A stretch of 64,000 bases of DNA from positions 62,001-126,000 of the forward strand of contig NZ_BDCC01000037.1 of the NCBI RefSeq assembly GCF_001613305.1, in the 5' to 3' direction. The DNA comes from Nocardia vaccinii NBRC 15922 (GTDB lineage Bacteria > Actinomycetota > Actinomycetes > Mycobacteriales > Mycobacteriaceae). This document shows positions 1 to 7,819 of the stretch, piece after piece; the first letter of the stretch is position 1, and every line of letters begins with the position of its first letter. Position numbers and translations under genes: made by a program. Below the pieces are notes generated by a model. The model ran no database searches. It was not told the DNA's origin and saw nothing but the letters and a program-made list of their open reading frames with translations.

Positions 1-519
1 ATCTCCTACAAGGGCGAGACGATTCCGGACTGCCGCGACTGGTCCCGTCAGGTGATCGACCGGCTGGGACAAGAACGTCCGGACTGGGTGTTCACCACCG
101 GCACCCGCCCCCTGGACGGCCCCGGTGACGAAACCCCGCAGGACTATCTGGACGTCTGGTCCCAACTGGCCGATCGCAATCTGAACGTCGTCGCCATCCG
201 CGACACGCCCTGGCTGCGCCACGACGGCATCCGCTACCGCGCATCGGACTGCCTGGCCGAAGGCGGCGACAGCACCAGCTGCGGGCTGCCCCGCGACTAC
301 GCCCTGAACCCGGTGAACCCCGAAGCCGAGCCCGCCGCGAGATTCCCGAACGTCTTCCCCCTGGATATGACCGATGCCGTCTGCGCGGCGGACACCTGCC
401 CGGTCTCCGCAGGCAATATCCTCATCTATCACGACGAACATCACCTGACCGCGAACTACTCGCGATCCCTGGCGCCCGCGCTGGGCCGGGCGATGCGACC
501 GATCCTGAAATGGTGGTGA
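1..519 (+). CDS. SGNH-type acyltransferase, C-terminal part (5' end outside window)
   Basis: The reading frame is open from the first base and ends in TGA at 517-519, so only the last ~172 residues are present. The visible part reads like the C-terminal SGNH domain of OafA/YrhL-type membrane acyltransferases: a strand ending in DWVFTTGTRP, a central AIRDTPW stretch, and a late Asp-x-x-His block (HDEHHLTANYSRSLAP), the usual site of the Asp/His pair of the SGNH triad. In this family a multi-pass acyltransferase domain precedes the SGNH domain and the enzymes O-acylate cell-surface glycans; that membrane part would lie upstream. A damaged second copy of this 3' end lies at 2155-2460. The family call rests on motif pattern only. 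Confidence 0.72.
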   Translation: MSYKGETIPDCRDWSRQVIDRLGQERPDWVFTTGTRPLDGPGDETPQDYLDVWSQLADRNLNVVAIRDTPWLRHDGIRYRASDCLAEGGDSTSCGLPRDYALNPVNPEAEPAARFPNVFPLDMTDAVCAADTCPVSAGNILIYHDEHHLTANYSRSLAPALGRAMRPILKWW

Positions 520-1112
520 GCGCACCGGGTTTCGCCAGTTGCACACCGCGAGTGACTGATTCATGCGGATGCGTGCGTGCTGCTTTCGAAGCGCAGTTGG
601 CGAAATCGGTTATGCCGCAGCACATCATGAGGGACAGCTGAGCGGACGCCGACGAAAACGCTTGGCTGCTAACCTCGTTCGCGTCACGCTCCCCAATGTC
701 GTACCACAAGAATCCGCGACGCCGCGTCAGGTGACGGGGGCGAGGCTGGGGCGCGCGGCCCCGGGCGGGGCGATCGCGGTCGCGGCCAGGCGGGCGGCCG
801 CGCCGGCCAGCAGGGTCGCACGAGGGCCTGCGGATCGGTGATCCAGCCGCTGATCACGCTGTCGCCGGGAGTGCCGACGCGGCAAATGGACGGAGCGGGC
901 TGTTGCCGATGCATTGCTGTCGGCTGGGCGGCGGTGCGAGCTATGGTATGTGATACCCGAAGCCCACGATCGGCAATAAAAACATGCAGGCCAGGTGGAC
1001 ATTCTTCAACGGCGGTGGTTATCGCGTCGCGATGAAAGTTCACTCGCTGAGGTCATAGCGTTCCACCGATTCCGGACCTGAATCGAAACCGAGGACGAGG
1101 GGAATCACTGAT
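520..1112. other. Gap without a convincing gene
   Basis: Nothing here could be supported as a gene on either strand. The open frames are short, overlap each other on both strands and read as arginine- and proline-rich translations with no recognisable motif. An 8-bp inverted repeat (TTTCGCCA at 530-537, TGGCGAAA at 598-605) lies just downstream of the acyltransferase stop but has a long loop and no T-run. The promoter of the DUF5996 gene is presumably in the last 150 bases. Confidence 0.6.
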
Positions 1113-2078
1113 ATGTCGGAGACGACGACTTCCACCACGGCGTGGCCGCGGCTGCGAGTGGCGGACTGGACCGATACCCGCGAAACCCTGCACATGTGGA
1201 TACAGGTGGTAGGCAAGATCCGGCTCGCACACGCACCCTTGCTGAATCACTGGTGGCAGGTAACCCTCTATGTGAGCCCGCGCGGGCTGACGACTTCTTC
1301 GATCCCCTACGCCGATCGGCTCTTCGATATCGAATTCGACTTCGTCGCGCACCGACTGGTGATCCGGTCCGACAACGGCGACACTCGCAGCGTGCCGCTC
1401 GCGCCGAAATCGGTGGCACAGTTCTACACCGAAACCATGCAAGCCCTCGAGGAGCTGGGGCTAGAGACTCGAATTCAGGGCCGCCCCAATGAAGTCGATC
1501 CGTCGATTCCGTTCGCCGAGGACACCCGGCACACCTCCTACGATCCACAATCCGTGCAGACGTTCTGGCGGCAGCTCGTGCACGCCAACCGGCTACTCAA
1601 CGAGTTCCGTTCCGCCTTCACCGGAAAATCCAGTCCGGTGCATTTCTATTGGGGTGCAATGGATCTGGCCTGCACCCGCTTTTCGGGACGAACCGCGCCC
1701 GAACACGGCGGCGGTGCACCACACTGTGCCGATTGGGTAATGGTGGAGGGCTATTCCCACGAGCTGAGCAGCTGCGGATTCTGGCCCGGCGGCGGCGCGG
1801 AAGGCGCGTTCTACGCTTACTCCTATCCCGAACCCGAGGGCTACCGTGAACGTCGGCTGCATGTGCCCGGCGCAGCCTACGACTCCGACCTGGGCGAATT
1901 CGTCCTACCCTATGAAACGGTGCGTACCGCGGAGGATCCGAACGCGCTGGTGGCCGAATTCCTGCGCGAAACATATGAGGCCGCAGCCGAACTCGGCCAT
2001 TGGGACCGAAACATGCTCGAATGCGATCCGCAGCGGTGGTCCCGGAAGCGAGCTGCGGCGCCCTGGTCACTGCGCTGA
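1113..2078 (+). CDS. DUF5996 family protein
   Basis: A 321-residue protein that matches the DUF5996 pattern: an N-terminal WPRLRVADWTDTRETLHMW block, the strand HWWQVTLYVSPRGLTTS, a central HFYWGAMDLACTRFSGR segment, and a HELSSCGFWPG block followed by FYAYSYPEPEGY. Length is normal for the family. The biochemical role of DUF5996 is not known to me; there is no signal peptide or membrane segment, so it is probably cytosolic. It stands alone, between the acyltransferase end and a broken duplicate of that end, which suggests that this block was rearranged. The ATG is preceded by a GAGGGGAATC stretch that can serve as ribosome binding site. Confidence 0.85.
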   Translation: MSETTTSTTAWPRLRVADWTDTRETLHMWIQVVGKIRLAHAPLLNHWWQVTLYVSPRGLTTSSIPYADRLFDIEFDFVAHRLVIRSDNGDTRSVPLAPKSVAQFYTETMQALEELGLETRIQGRPNEVDPSIPFAEDTRHTSYDPQSVQTFWRQLVHANRLLNEFRSAFTGKSSPVHFYWGAMDLACTRFSGRTAPEHGGGAPHCADWVMVEGYSHELSSCGFWPGGGAEGAFYAYSYPEPEGYRERRLHVPGAAYDSDLGEFVLPYETVRTAEDPNALVAEFLRETYEAAAELGHWDRNMLECDPQRWSRKRAAAPWSLR

Positions 2079-2154
2079 GCCAATGGCAACAGCTCCTGTG
2101 GCGGACCGATCAGTCGGACACGAAGTCGGGTCCATAGGCCACCCTCGATGCCAC

Positions 2155-2460
2155 TCCCGACCGCGACGAAACTCTGCAGGACTATCTGGACGTGTGGTCC
2201 CGGCTGACCGATCGCGGCCTGACCGTGGTGGCCACCCGCGGCACACCGTGGCGGTAAACCCGAGACCGAGCCCGCCGCGAGATTCCCGAACGTCTTCCCC
2301 CTGGATATGACCGACGCGGTCTGCGCGGCGAACACCTGCCCGGTCTCCGCAGGCAATATCCTCATCTATCACGACGAACATCACCTGACCGCGAACTACT
2401 CGCGATCCCTGGCGCCCGCGCTGGGCCGGGCGATGCGACCGATCCGGAAGTGGTGGTGAG
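2155..2460 (+). pseudogene. Broken duplicate of the SGNH acyltransferase 3' end
   Basis: This stretch repeats the 3' end of the gene at 1-519. From about 2160 to 2251 it aligns with copy-one positions near 120-213; then about 97 bp (copy-one 214-310) are missing, and from 2252 to 2460 it aligns with 311-519 with only a handful of substitutions, including the same stop codon. The deletion is not a multiple of three and there is no start region, so it cannot encode a working protein. Similarity stops a few bases after the stop codon. The two copies flank the DUF5996 gene as direct repeats about 1.9 kb apart. Confidence 0.85.
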
Positions 2461-2570
2461 CGCGCAACCACCAGGACCGGCGCGATTCGCGCATCACCGG
2501 GGTGACCGGCCGGACGATCGACGAGGCAGTCAGCAGAGGTAATCCAGTCGAGCGAAGGTGGTGACCGCGT

Positions 2571-3077
2571 ATGACCGAGCACAGCAAGCGCACGATCGGG
2601 CTCATCTGGTCTCAGACCCCCGACCGCGTCATCGGCGCGGACGGCAGCATCCCGTGGCAGATCCCCGAGGATGTACAGCACTTCCAGGACGTCACGAGCG
2701 GCCGCACCATCATCATGGGTCGCCGCACCTGGGACGCGCTCCCCGAAGAAGCACATGCCGAATCCGACCGCCGCACGATAGTCATCACTCGCAATCCCGA
2801 TTGGTTCGCCCCGGACGCCGAACGCGCGGGCTCGGTCGACGAAGCCCTCGCGATCACCGACCCCGAAGAAGTCTGGATCCTCGGCGGCGCTGAAATCTTC
2901 GCCGCCACAATTGAATTCGCAACAGTTATTGTAGTCACCGAAGTAGACGCCAAAGTCACCGGCGACGCCTACGCCCCCGAAATCCCCCCGCAGTTCGTAC
3001 TCGCCTTCACCACCGGACGCACCCGCTCGATCAACGACGAGAACAGCTTCCAGTTCCGCAGTTACGCAAGGAAATAG
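2571..3077 (+). CDS. folA: Dihydrofolate reductase
   Basis: A 168-residue protein with the classical dihydrofolate reductase layout. This enzyme reduces dihydrofolate to tetrahydrofolate with NADPH for thymidylate, purine and methionine synthesis in the cytosol. Visible marks are the N-terminal strand IGLIWSQTPDRVIG, the GSIPWQIPED loop with the conserved acidic residue that protonates the pterin, the cofactor motif IIMGRRTWDALP, the strand RRTIVITRN and the late WILGGAEIF block. Length is normal. Unlike many bacterial loci there is no thyA next to it, so it may be a second copy in the genome. Just after the stop lies a direct repeat matching the 3' end of the kinase gene at 7802. Confidence 0.92.
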   Translation: MTEHSKRTIGLIWSQTPDRVIGADGSIPWQIPEDVQHFQDVTSGRTIIMGRRTWDALPEEAHAESDRRTIVITRNPDWFAPDAERAGSVDEALAITDPEEVWILGGAEIFAATIEFATVIVVTEVDAKVTGDAYAPEIPPQFVLAFTTGRTRSINDENSFQFRSYARK

Positions 3078-3086
3078 ATCCCCGCG

Positions 3087-3114
3087 AGCTGGCCGCTCAG
3101 CCCGCGGCGACCGG
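3087..3114. repeat. Left copy of a 28-bp direct repeat
   Basis: These 28 bases match 7792-7819 with two differences; positions 3094-3114 and 7799-7819 are identical over 21 bases. The right copy is the end of the kinase coding region (last codons plus stop, minus strand), while this copy is non-coding, 10 bp after the reductase stop. A pair like this is what a target duplication or attachment-site pair around inserted DNA would leave. Confidence 0.8.
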
Positions 3115-3116
3115 CA

Positions 3117-3144
3117 TCTGCCATCGTGTCACGTTCGTGGCAGA
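3117..3144 (+). terminator. Possible terminator after dihydrofolate reductase
   Basis: Inverted repeat TCTGCCA (3117-3123) and TGGCAGA (3138-3144), with a smaller CGTG/CACG hairpin nested in the loop. It sits 40 bp after the reductase stop. There is no T-run, as is common in high-GC actinobacteria, so termination is inferred from position only. Confidence 0.4.
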
Positions 3145-3741
3145 CATCTGTTCCGTGAGCTCCTTACAGGTGACGAACTCGCTGGACGGTGGCGCGAGGC
3201 AAAGGCCATCGTCCTGAGATCGGAACCCGATACAGTCCGGCACGGATCTCGAAATACAGTGTCTCGCCCCATCATCGGGGAATCAATTCGCTGTGCACGC
3301 TACGGTCACCCGAGAGCTTCGGTGCCCGTGTCGGCTACCGCCTCGTGATCGCGGCAGGATCAGGCACCTCGGCCGTCATCGCCTTCGATCCAGCCCACGT
3401 CGAGAACCAGCCCGAACGCATCAGCGCCAAGTTTGACTTGGCATCGATTACTCCACCGCGATTGTGGCGGGCCGGAACGACGAATCGCATGCCTTCGTGC
3501 TGCCCTCCTTGAACGACGGCTCTTCAATCCTGTCAACTCGGTGCCCACACCCCGCGGTGAACCTCGAACACCAGAGCGGTCACAGCGCCGTTCAATTAGC
3601 GTCCGTGATAGTGGGCCATCCACTACCGGTCAGCCTGCGGGCTGACACGGAATTCGTGGCCTGCGATGAACTGACCTGCCCCACCGGTTGGGTTCCGTCT
3701 CGGGTTGCTGAGTGACAGTCTTACCGAAAAGGCTGCCTCGC
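3145..3741 (+). other. Decayed segment, possibly a broken unknown gene
   Basis: No intact gene. On the plus strand a frame from about 3300 reads YRLVIAAGSGTSAVIAFDP and, after a frame change near 3450, continues as STAIVAGRNDESHAFVLPS to a stop at 3713-3715. The two pieces look like one frame-shifted coding stretch, and GC content is lower than in neighbouring genes, but I cannot assign a family. Read as decayed DNA inside the repeat-bracketed segment. Confidence 0.35.
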
Positions 3742-3742
3742 G

Positions 3743-3948
3743 TGCCACGCGCTTGTCCCACCGAATTCCGGACCCGAGCCATCGCTCTGGTCCGGGCAGG
3801 CAAACCGGCCGAACAAACCGCAGTCGAGCTCGGTCCATCCGGTCACGTTGTCGAAATGGTTGCGCCAGGATGCCATCGACCACGGACTGCGACCAGGCAA
3901 ACCATCGGCGGAGTCGGCGGAATTGCGTGCGGCTCGCTGTCGGTCATG
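3743..3948 (+). pseudogene. Remnant of an IS3-family transposase orfA
   Basis: The plus strand starts as PTEFRTRAIALVRAGKPAEQTAVELG, the typical opening of IS3-group OrfA helix-turn-helix proteins. At about 3835 the frame shifts, and the next frame continues as HPVTLSKWLRQDAIDHGLRPG and then KPSAESAELRAAR. Restoring two missing bases would rejoin them. The orfB/integrase part is absent and no terminal inverted repeats were recognised, so this is a dead fragment of an insertion sequence. Confidence 0.8.
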
Positions 3949-4306
3949 ATCACCCCGATCGGCCGGGCGAGGTCGATGAATTGCCCTAGCCGGTCCGGCG
4001 CCGGCAACGTAGTCGCGGTGCGGCCAGGGACGACGGGTGATTTCTGCGGTTGGTGAACAGGTCGGTCACGATGATCAGGTCATCGACGTGGCAGCGGTCA
4101 AAGCGATGAATGCGGCCGCGAGGGCGGCACTCCCAACCTATCCGGGTAACCGTGCCCCAGCCGGAGGTCGTCCATATGGTGGTGACCCGAAAACACCATG
4201 CCCACAGGCGCATTCACAACTTGCACGGACCGGCGACCCTGCCCGTTGTCACCGAAATTGGGGACAGCCGGATTTCGGACAGTCTCCATGGCCGCGGGCC
4301 GAAGGA
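3949..4306. other. Gap downstream of the IS3 remnant
   Basis: No gene can be supported. Open frames on both strands are short and contain no family motif. The minus strand reads FDRCHVDDLIIVTDLFTNR over about 4040-4095, which has protein-like composition, but it is flanked by implausible sequence and has no known match that I can name. It may be further IS or phage debris. Confidence 0.5.
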
Positions 4307-5803
4307 TCAGATGGTGGGTGGGGCGACTCGGGTGTAGGTCGCTGCTGTGCTGATGCCGCCTGGGGTGGTGACGGTGACATTGGCAGGTCCGCCAGCTCCC
4401 GCAGGGGCGATAGCGACGATCTGGCTGTTGGAGACGACGGTGAACGCCGCGGGTGTGGTGCCGAATAGCACTGTGGTGGTCTGGGCGAGGTTGGTGCCGG
4501 TGATGGTGACGGTGTTGCCGCCGGTGGTAGGTCCTTGGTTCGGGCTCAGTCCCGTGATGGTAGGTGCCATCAAGTAGGTATAGGGGACTGCGTTGCTGAC
4601 TCCACCCGGTGTGGTGGCGGTAATCTGCACGGTGCCTGTCCCGGCGGGTGCTGTGGCGGTGATCTGGGTGGCCGAGACCACGGTGAACGACGTTGCGGCG
4701 GTGGTACCGAACATCACCGTTGTGGCAGCGGTGAGATTCATGCCGGTCAGGGTGACGGTGTTCGCGCCCGCGAGCGGACCCGAGGTCGGGGCGGCCTCGG
4801 CGAGGGCAGGGATGTTGAGGTAGAAGTAGCTGCTGAGCAGGGTGCTGGCGCCGCCCGGGGTGACGACCGTGACACCGACGGCCCCGGCACCCCCTACCGG
4901 GACCACTGCCGTGATCCGAGTGGCCGACACCACGGTGAACGACACCGCCGCGGTGGTGCCGAAGGTGACTCTGGTGGCATTGGTGAGATTCGTGCCGGTC
5001 AGGGTGACTGCATTTCCGCCCGAGGTGGGTCCCTGGTTCGGACTGACACTGATCAAGGAGGGCACTGGGACGTAGGTGTAGCCGACATCGTTGCTGACCC
5101 CACCCGCGGTCGTGACGGTGATCTGCACCGTCCCCGTCCCGGCAGGGGCTGTAGCGGTGATCTGGGTAGCCGAGACCGCGGTGAACGACCCGGCGGCGGT
5201 GGTGCCGAAGGTCACTGCCGTGGCACCGGCCAGGTTCGTGCCGGTCAAGGTGACCGTGGTGCCACCGGCCGGCGGGCCTGAATTCGGGCTCACACCGGTC
5301 AAAGACGGAACCGGGACGTAGGTGTAGCCGACACCGTTGCTGACCCCACCCGCCGTCGTGACGGTGATCTGCACCGTCCCCGTCCCGGCAGGGGCTGCAG
5401 CGGTGATCTGAGTAGCCGAGACCACGGTGAACGACCCGGCGGCGGTGGTGCCGAAGGTGACCGCGGTGGCGCCGGTGAGGTTGGTGCCGGTCAGGGTGAC
5501 CGTGTTTGCGCCCGAGGTGGGTCCTTGGCCTGGACTCACGCTGGTCAGGGACGGTGTTCCGGAGTAGGTGTAGGCGGCCCCGTTGCTGGTTCCGGCCGAA
5601 GTGGTGACGGTGACCTGCACCGTGCCGGTGCCGGCAGGGGCGATGGCGGTGATCTGGGTGGTGGAGGCGATGGTGAATGTGGTTGCGGTGCCGCCGAATC
5701 GTACCGTTGCAGGTCCGGTGAACCCGGTACCGGTGATGGTGACGCTGTTACCCCCTGCGGCGGGGCCTGCAGTCGGGGACAAGGAAGTAATGGTCGGGGA
5801 CAT
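4307..5803 (-). CDS. Protein of six IPT/TIG repeats
   Basis: About 498 residues made almost only of six immunoglobulin-like IPT/TIG domains of 82-84 residues each, with the recurring pattern SPxxGPxxGGxxVTLTGTNL, then FGxxAA, then ATQITAxAPAGTGTVQITV and a TPGGVSNxxxYTY ending. The ATG at 5803 was chosen because AAGGAG lies six bases before it; an earlier frame extension lacks a good site. No signal peptide, membrane anchor or enzymatic domain is visible, so export is not shown. TIG repeats in bacteria usually occur in surface or adhesive proteins and in phage or injection-machine structural proteins; which applies here is unknown. A shorter relative lies just upstream on the same strand. Confidence 0.85.
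   Translation of the reverse strand: MSPTITSLSPTAGPAAGGNSVTITGTGFTGPATVRFGGTATTFTIASTTQITAIAPAGTGTVQVTVTTSAGTSNGAAYTYSGTPSLTSVSPGQGPTSGANTVTLTGTNLTGATAVTFGTTAAGSFTVVSATQITAAAPAGTGTVQITVTTAGGVSNGVGYTYVPVPSLTGVSPNSGPPAGGTTVTLTGTNLAGATAVTFGTTAAGSFTAVSATQITATAPAGTGTVQITVTTAGGVSNDVGYTYVPVPSLISVSPNQGPTSGGNAVTLTGTNLTNATRVTFGTTAAVSFTVVSATRITAVVPVGGAGAVGVTVVTPGGASTLLSSYFYLNIPALAEAAPTSGPLAGANTVTLTGMNLTAATTVMFGTTAATSFTVVSATQITATAPAGTGTVQITATTPGGVSNAVPYTYLMAPTITGLSPNQGPTTGGNTVTITGTNLAQTTTVLFGTTPAAFTVVSNSQIVAIAPAGAGGPANVTVTTPGGISTAATYTRVAPPTI
5067..5558. repeat. Two near-identical 246-bp units inside the TIG gene
   Basis: The segments 5067-5312 and 5313-5558 encode TIG domains 3 and 2 of the protein at 4307-5803 and are nearly the same at DNA level, including long identical runs around 5110-5150 and 5356-5396. 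The period is exactly 246 bp (82 codons). This points to recent in-frame duplication of one domain; the other four domains are more diverged. Confidence 0.8.
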
Positions 5804-5974
5804 GAACATCTCCTTGGACAGCGTGCCACAACCCGATCTGGTCGGGGGACCGAGCATTCGGCGCAGGGGATGGCGGTGGGACGGGTGCCGGCCCCGGGCA
5901 GAAAGACGGGAGCTTGTCTACCCGAGGACGGCGTGGGGTCATCGGATGGCCGCTGATTTACGACCCGGACGACG

Positions 5975-6718
5975 TCAGATCCCAGGTGCGGCGACGTAGG
6001 TGAAGGCGCCGGTATCGGTCACGCTGCCCCCGCTGGTCGTAACCACGACATCGGCGGCGCCAGCGGTTCCCGCTGGGGTGACCGCGGAGATCTCGGTATC
6101 GGAGATGACCGAGAATGGCGCCGTGGCACCACCAACTGTGACCGATTGTGTGGTTGTGAGATTGGTGCCGGTGATGGTCACTGCGGTACCGCCGGAAGTC
6201 GGACCAGAAGTCGGGGACACCGAGGTGACGGTAGGTGCATCGACATAGGTGTACGACAGGCCGTTGTTGGTTCCGCCCGCAGTGATGACACTGACGCCCA
6301 CCGACCCGGCCGCCGTGCCTGCGGGTACGACCACGGTCAATGTGGTGTCGTTGACCACTGTCGGGGCAGCAGAGTTGGCGCCGAAGCTCACCGAAGTGGC
6401 GGTCGACAGACCGGTTCCGGCGATAGTCACCGTGTTACCGCCCGCGGTCACACCGGAGACCGGAGACAGGGTGGCCTTGAACGGTGCTCCGACGTAGAAG
6501 AATGACAAGGGACTGCTGGTCCCTCCCGGAGTGGCCACGGTCACACCGACCGCGCCGGCCCCCGACGGAGATGTCACCGTGACTGATGTGGCCGTGTTGG
6601 CGGTGATCGTGGCCAACTTGGAACCAAAATGCACCGCGGTGGCGCCGCTGAGATTCGTGCCGGTGATGGTGACGGTGGTCCCGCCTCCGGTCGACCCCTG
6701 ATTCGGTGAAATAGGCAT
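5975..6718 (-). CDS. Protein of three IPT/TIG repeats
   Basis: A 247-residue protein composed of three IPT/TIG domains (about residues 1-80, 81-162 and 163-247), each with the SPxxGxTxGGTxVTITGTNL opening and a TxGGTxxxLSYTYVDAP-like end. An AGGAGG motif lies seven bases before the ATG at 6718. There is no leader peptide and no catalytic domain. It is transcribed toward the six-repeat gene, 171 bp away, and the two probably form one unit. The function is not known; a structural or adhesive role is the usual guess for this fold. Both genes lie in the segment bracketed by the 28-bp repeat. Confidence 0.83.
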   Translation of the reverse strand: MPISPNQGSTGGGTTVTITGTNLSGATAVHFGSKLATITANTATSVTVTSPSGAGAVGVTVATPGGTSSPLSFFYVGAPFKATLSPVSGVTAGGNTVTIAGTGLSTATSVSFGANSAAPTVVNDTTLTVVVPAGTAAGSVGVSVITAGGTNNGLSYTYVDAPTVTSVSPTSGPTSGGTAVTITGTNLTTTQSVTVGGATAPFSVISDTEISAVTPAGTAGAADVVVTTSGGSVTDTGAFTYVAAPGI

Positions 6719-7374
6719 GGCAAAGCCTCCTGCTCGAATGCTCTATCCGGGTGATGATGCCGGATTGCGTTGGCGGCCCGCCCTTTCCATTAGTGACCTC
6801 GAACCGGTTGCCTGACAACGTCTTTGCTGGTTCGGTTCTGTTCGTTTTCCGGATCGCTTTCTGCCGCAGGGAAGAGGTTGGCTCGACAGTCGGTGTCGCG
6901 GCGCCGCGGTTGGGGCAACCGCCCGAACGCAAGATCATGATGCTCGAACCTGGGTGCTGTGGTTGGTTTTCAGCGGTGCTGGCTAACCGGCCCTAACGAT
7001 GTGCAGCACCGGTGCCGCGGTAGAGGTGGGTCTGTTCGGCCAGCGGGCTGGTGCCGAGGCCGTAGCCGCCGGTAATGTCAGCAAGTTTCCAGATGTCGGC
7101 GATCGCATCGGAAACCTATGCGGCCCAGCACTATCCAAATACGGTTCTGGTGGTGTCGACAACTGACCAGTTGCGTAAGTGGTTGTGGGCCATGGCCCGG
7201 AGTCTCCACCTACCTCGACACGCGCGGGAATCTGAGACGGACGATAACGGACGACAGATGCATTGCCGGGCAGCCCATCTCGGAGCACTACTGGAAGTAG
7301 CGAGCCACAACCCAACCTTGGCAACCACGCGTTAGCAGAAGAAACGATCAGCGCAAGAGTAAAGGGAGACCACC
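6719..7374. other. Gap upstream of the TIG genes with coding debris
   Basis: No intact gene. The promoter of the TIG pair is presumably in 6720-6900. On the minus strand, 7108 down to a TAG at 6993-6995 reads DIWKLADITGGYGLGTSPL and then AEQTHLYRGTGAAHR, which looks like the C-terminus of a real protein but has a stop just upstream and no start; I do not recognise the family. The bases before 7375 probably belong to the 5' end of the IS1380-type remnant. Confidence 0.5.
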
Positions 7375-7723
7375 ATGCCTCTTATCACGCCCTGTCCCCC
7401 ACTGGGATTGTCGAAAGCCCTGTCCCCGTGGCACAAACCCCTCGCGGTCCATAATCCCGGCAAGATCGCGATGGATCTGGCGATCTCGGTCGCGGTCGGT
7501 GGTGACTGTGCCGGGGATATCTCGGTGATGCGGGCAGAACCAGGTGTGTTCGCTGACCTCGGATCCGACAGTGTCGCGGCCGATCACCACGCTGGCCGCT
7601 GATGCGCCGAAAGCATTGGCCGCCATCGCTTCTGCTCGTGTCCAGGCGCGGGTGCGTGCGTGGAAGCCAGCCGCCGGTGACGCCCCCGATCACGACATCG
7701 ACGCCAACAATCGGCTGGTGTGA
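7375..7723 (+). pseudogene. Remnant of an IS1380-family transposase (N-terminal part)
   Basis: From the ATG at 7375 the frame reads HNPGKIAMDLAISVAVGGDC and then AGDISVMRAEPGVFADLGSD, the typical N-terminal region of IS1380-family DDE transposases. At about 7570 the frame breaks; the next frame continues as VSRPITTLAADAPKALAAIA and then ARVQARVRAWKPAAGDAPDH, ending at a TGA (7721-7723) where the catalytic domain should begin. One frameshift plus loss of at least two thirds of the gene leaves it inactive. It sits right before the right copy of the 28-bp direct repeat. Confidence 0.82.
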
Positions 7724-7791
7724 ACCGCCCCGGTGAGTCCGGAGACCTGACAACCGACGAGCTCGACAGACATCTGGGTTGAGCCCGCGCC

Positions 7792-7819
7792 AGCCGGTCG
7801 CTCAGCCCGCGGCGACCGG
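7792..7819. repeat. Right copy of the 28-bp direct repeat
   Basis: Matches 3087-3114 with two differences (21 identical bases in a row at 7799-7819). It includes the last five codons and stop of the histidine kinase gene on the minus strand, so the gene end is kept intact here, as is usual where mobile DNA uses the 3' end of a gene as its target. Confidence 0.8.

Noticed and set aside
530..605. Terminator after the acyltransferase gene
   Set aside because: The 8-bp arms are 60 bases apart with no T-run, which is weak for a terminator.
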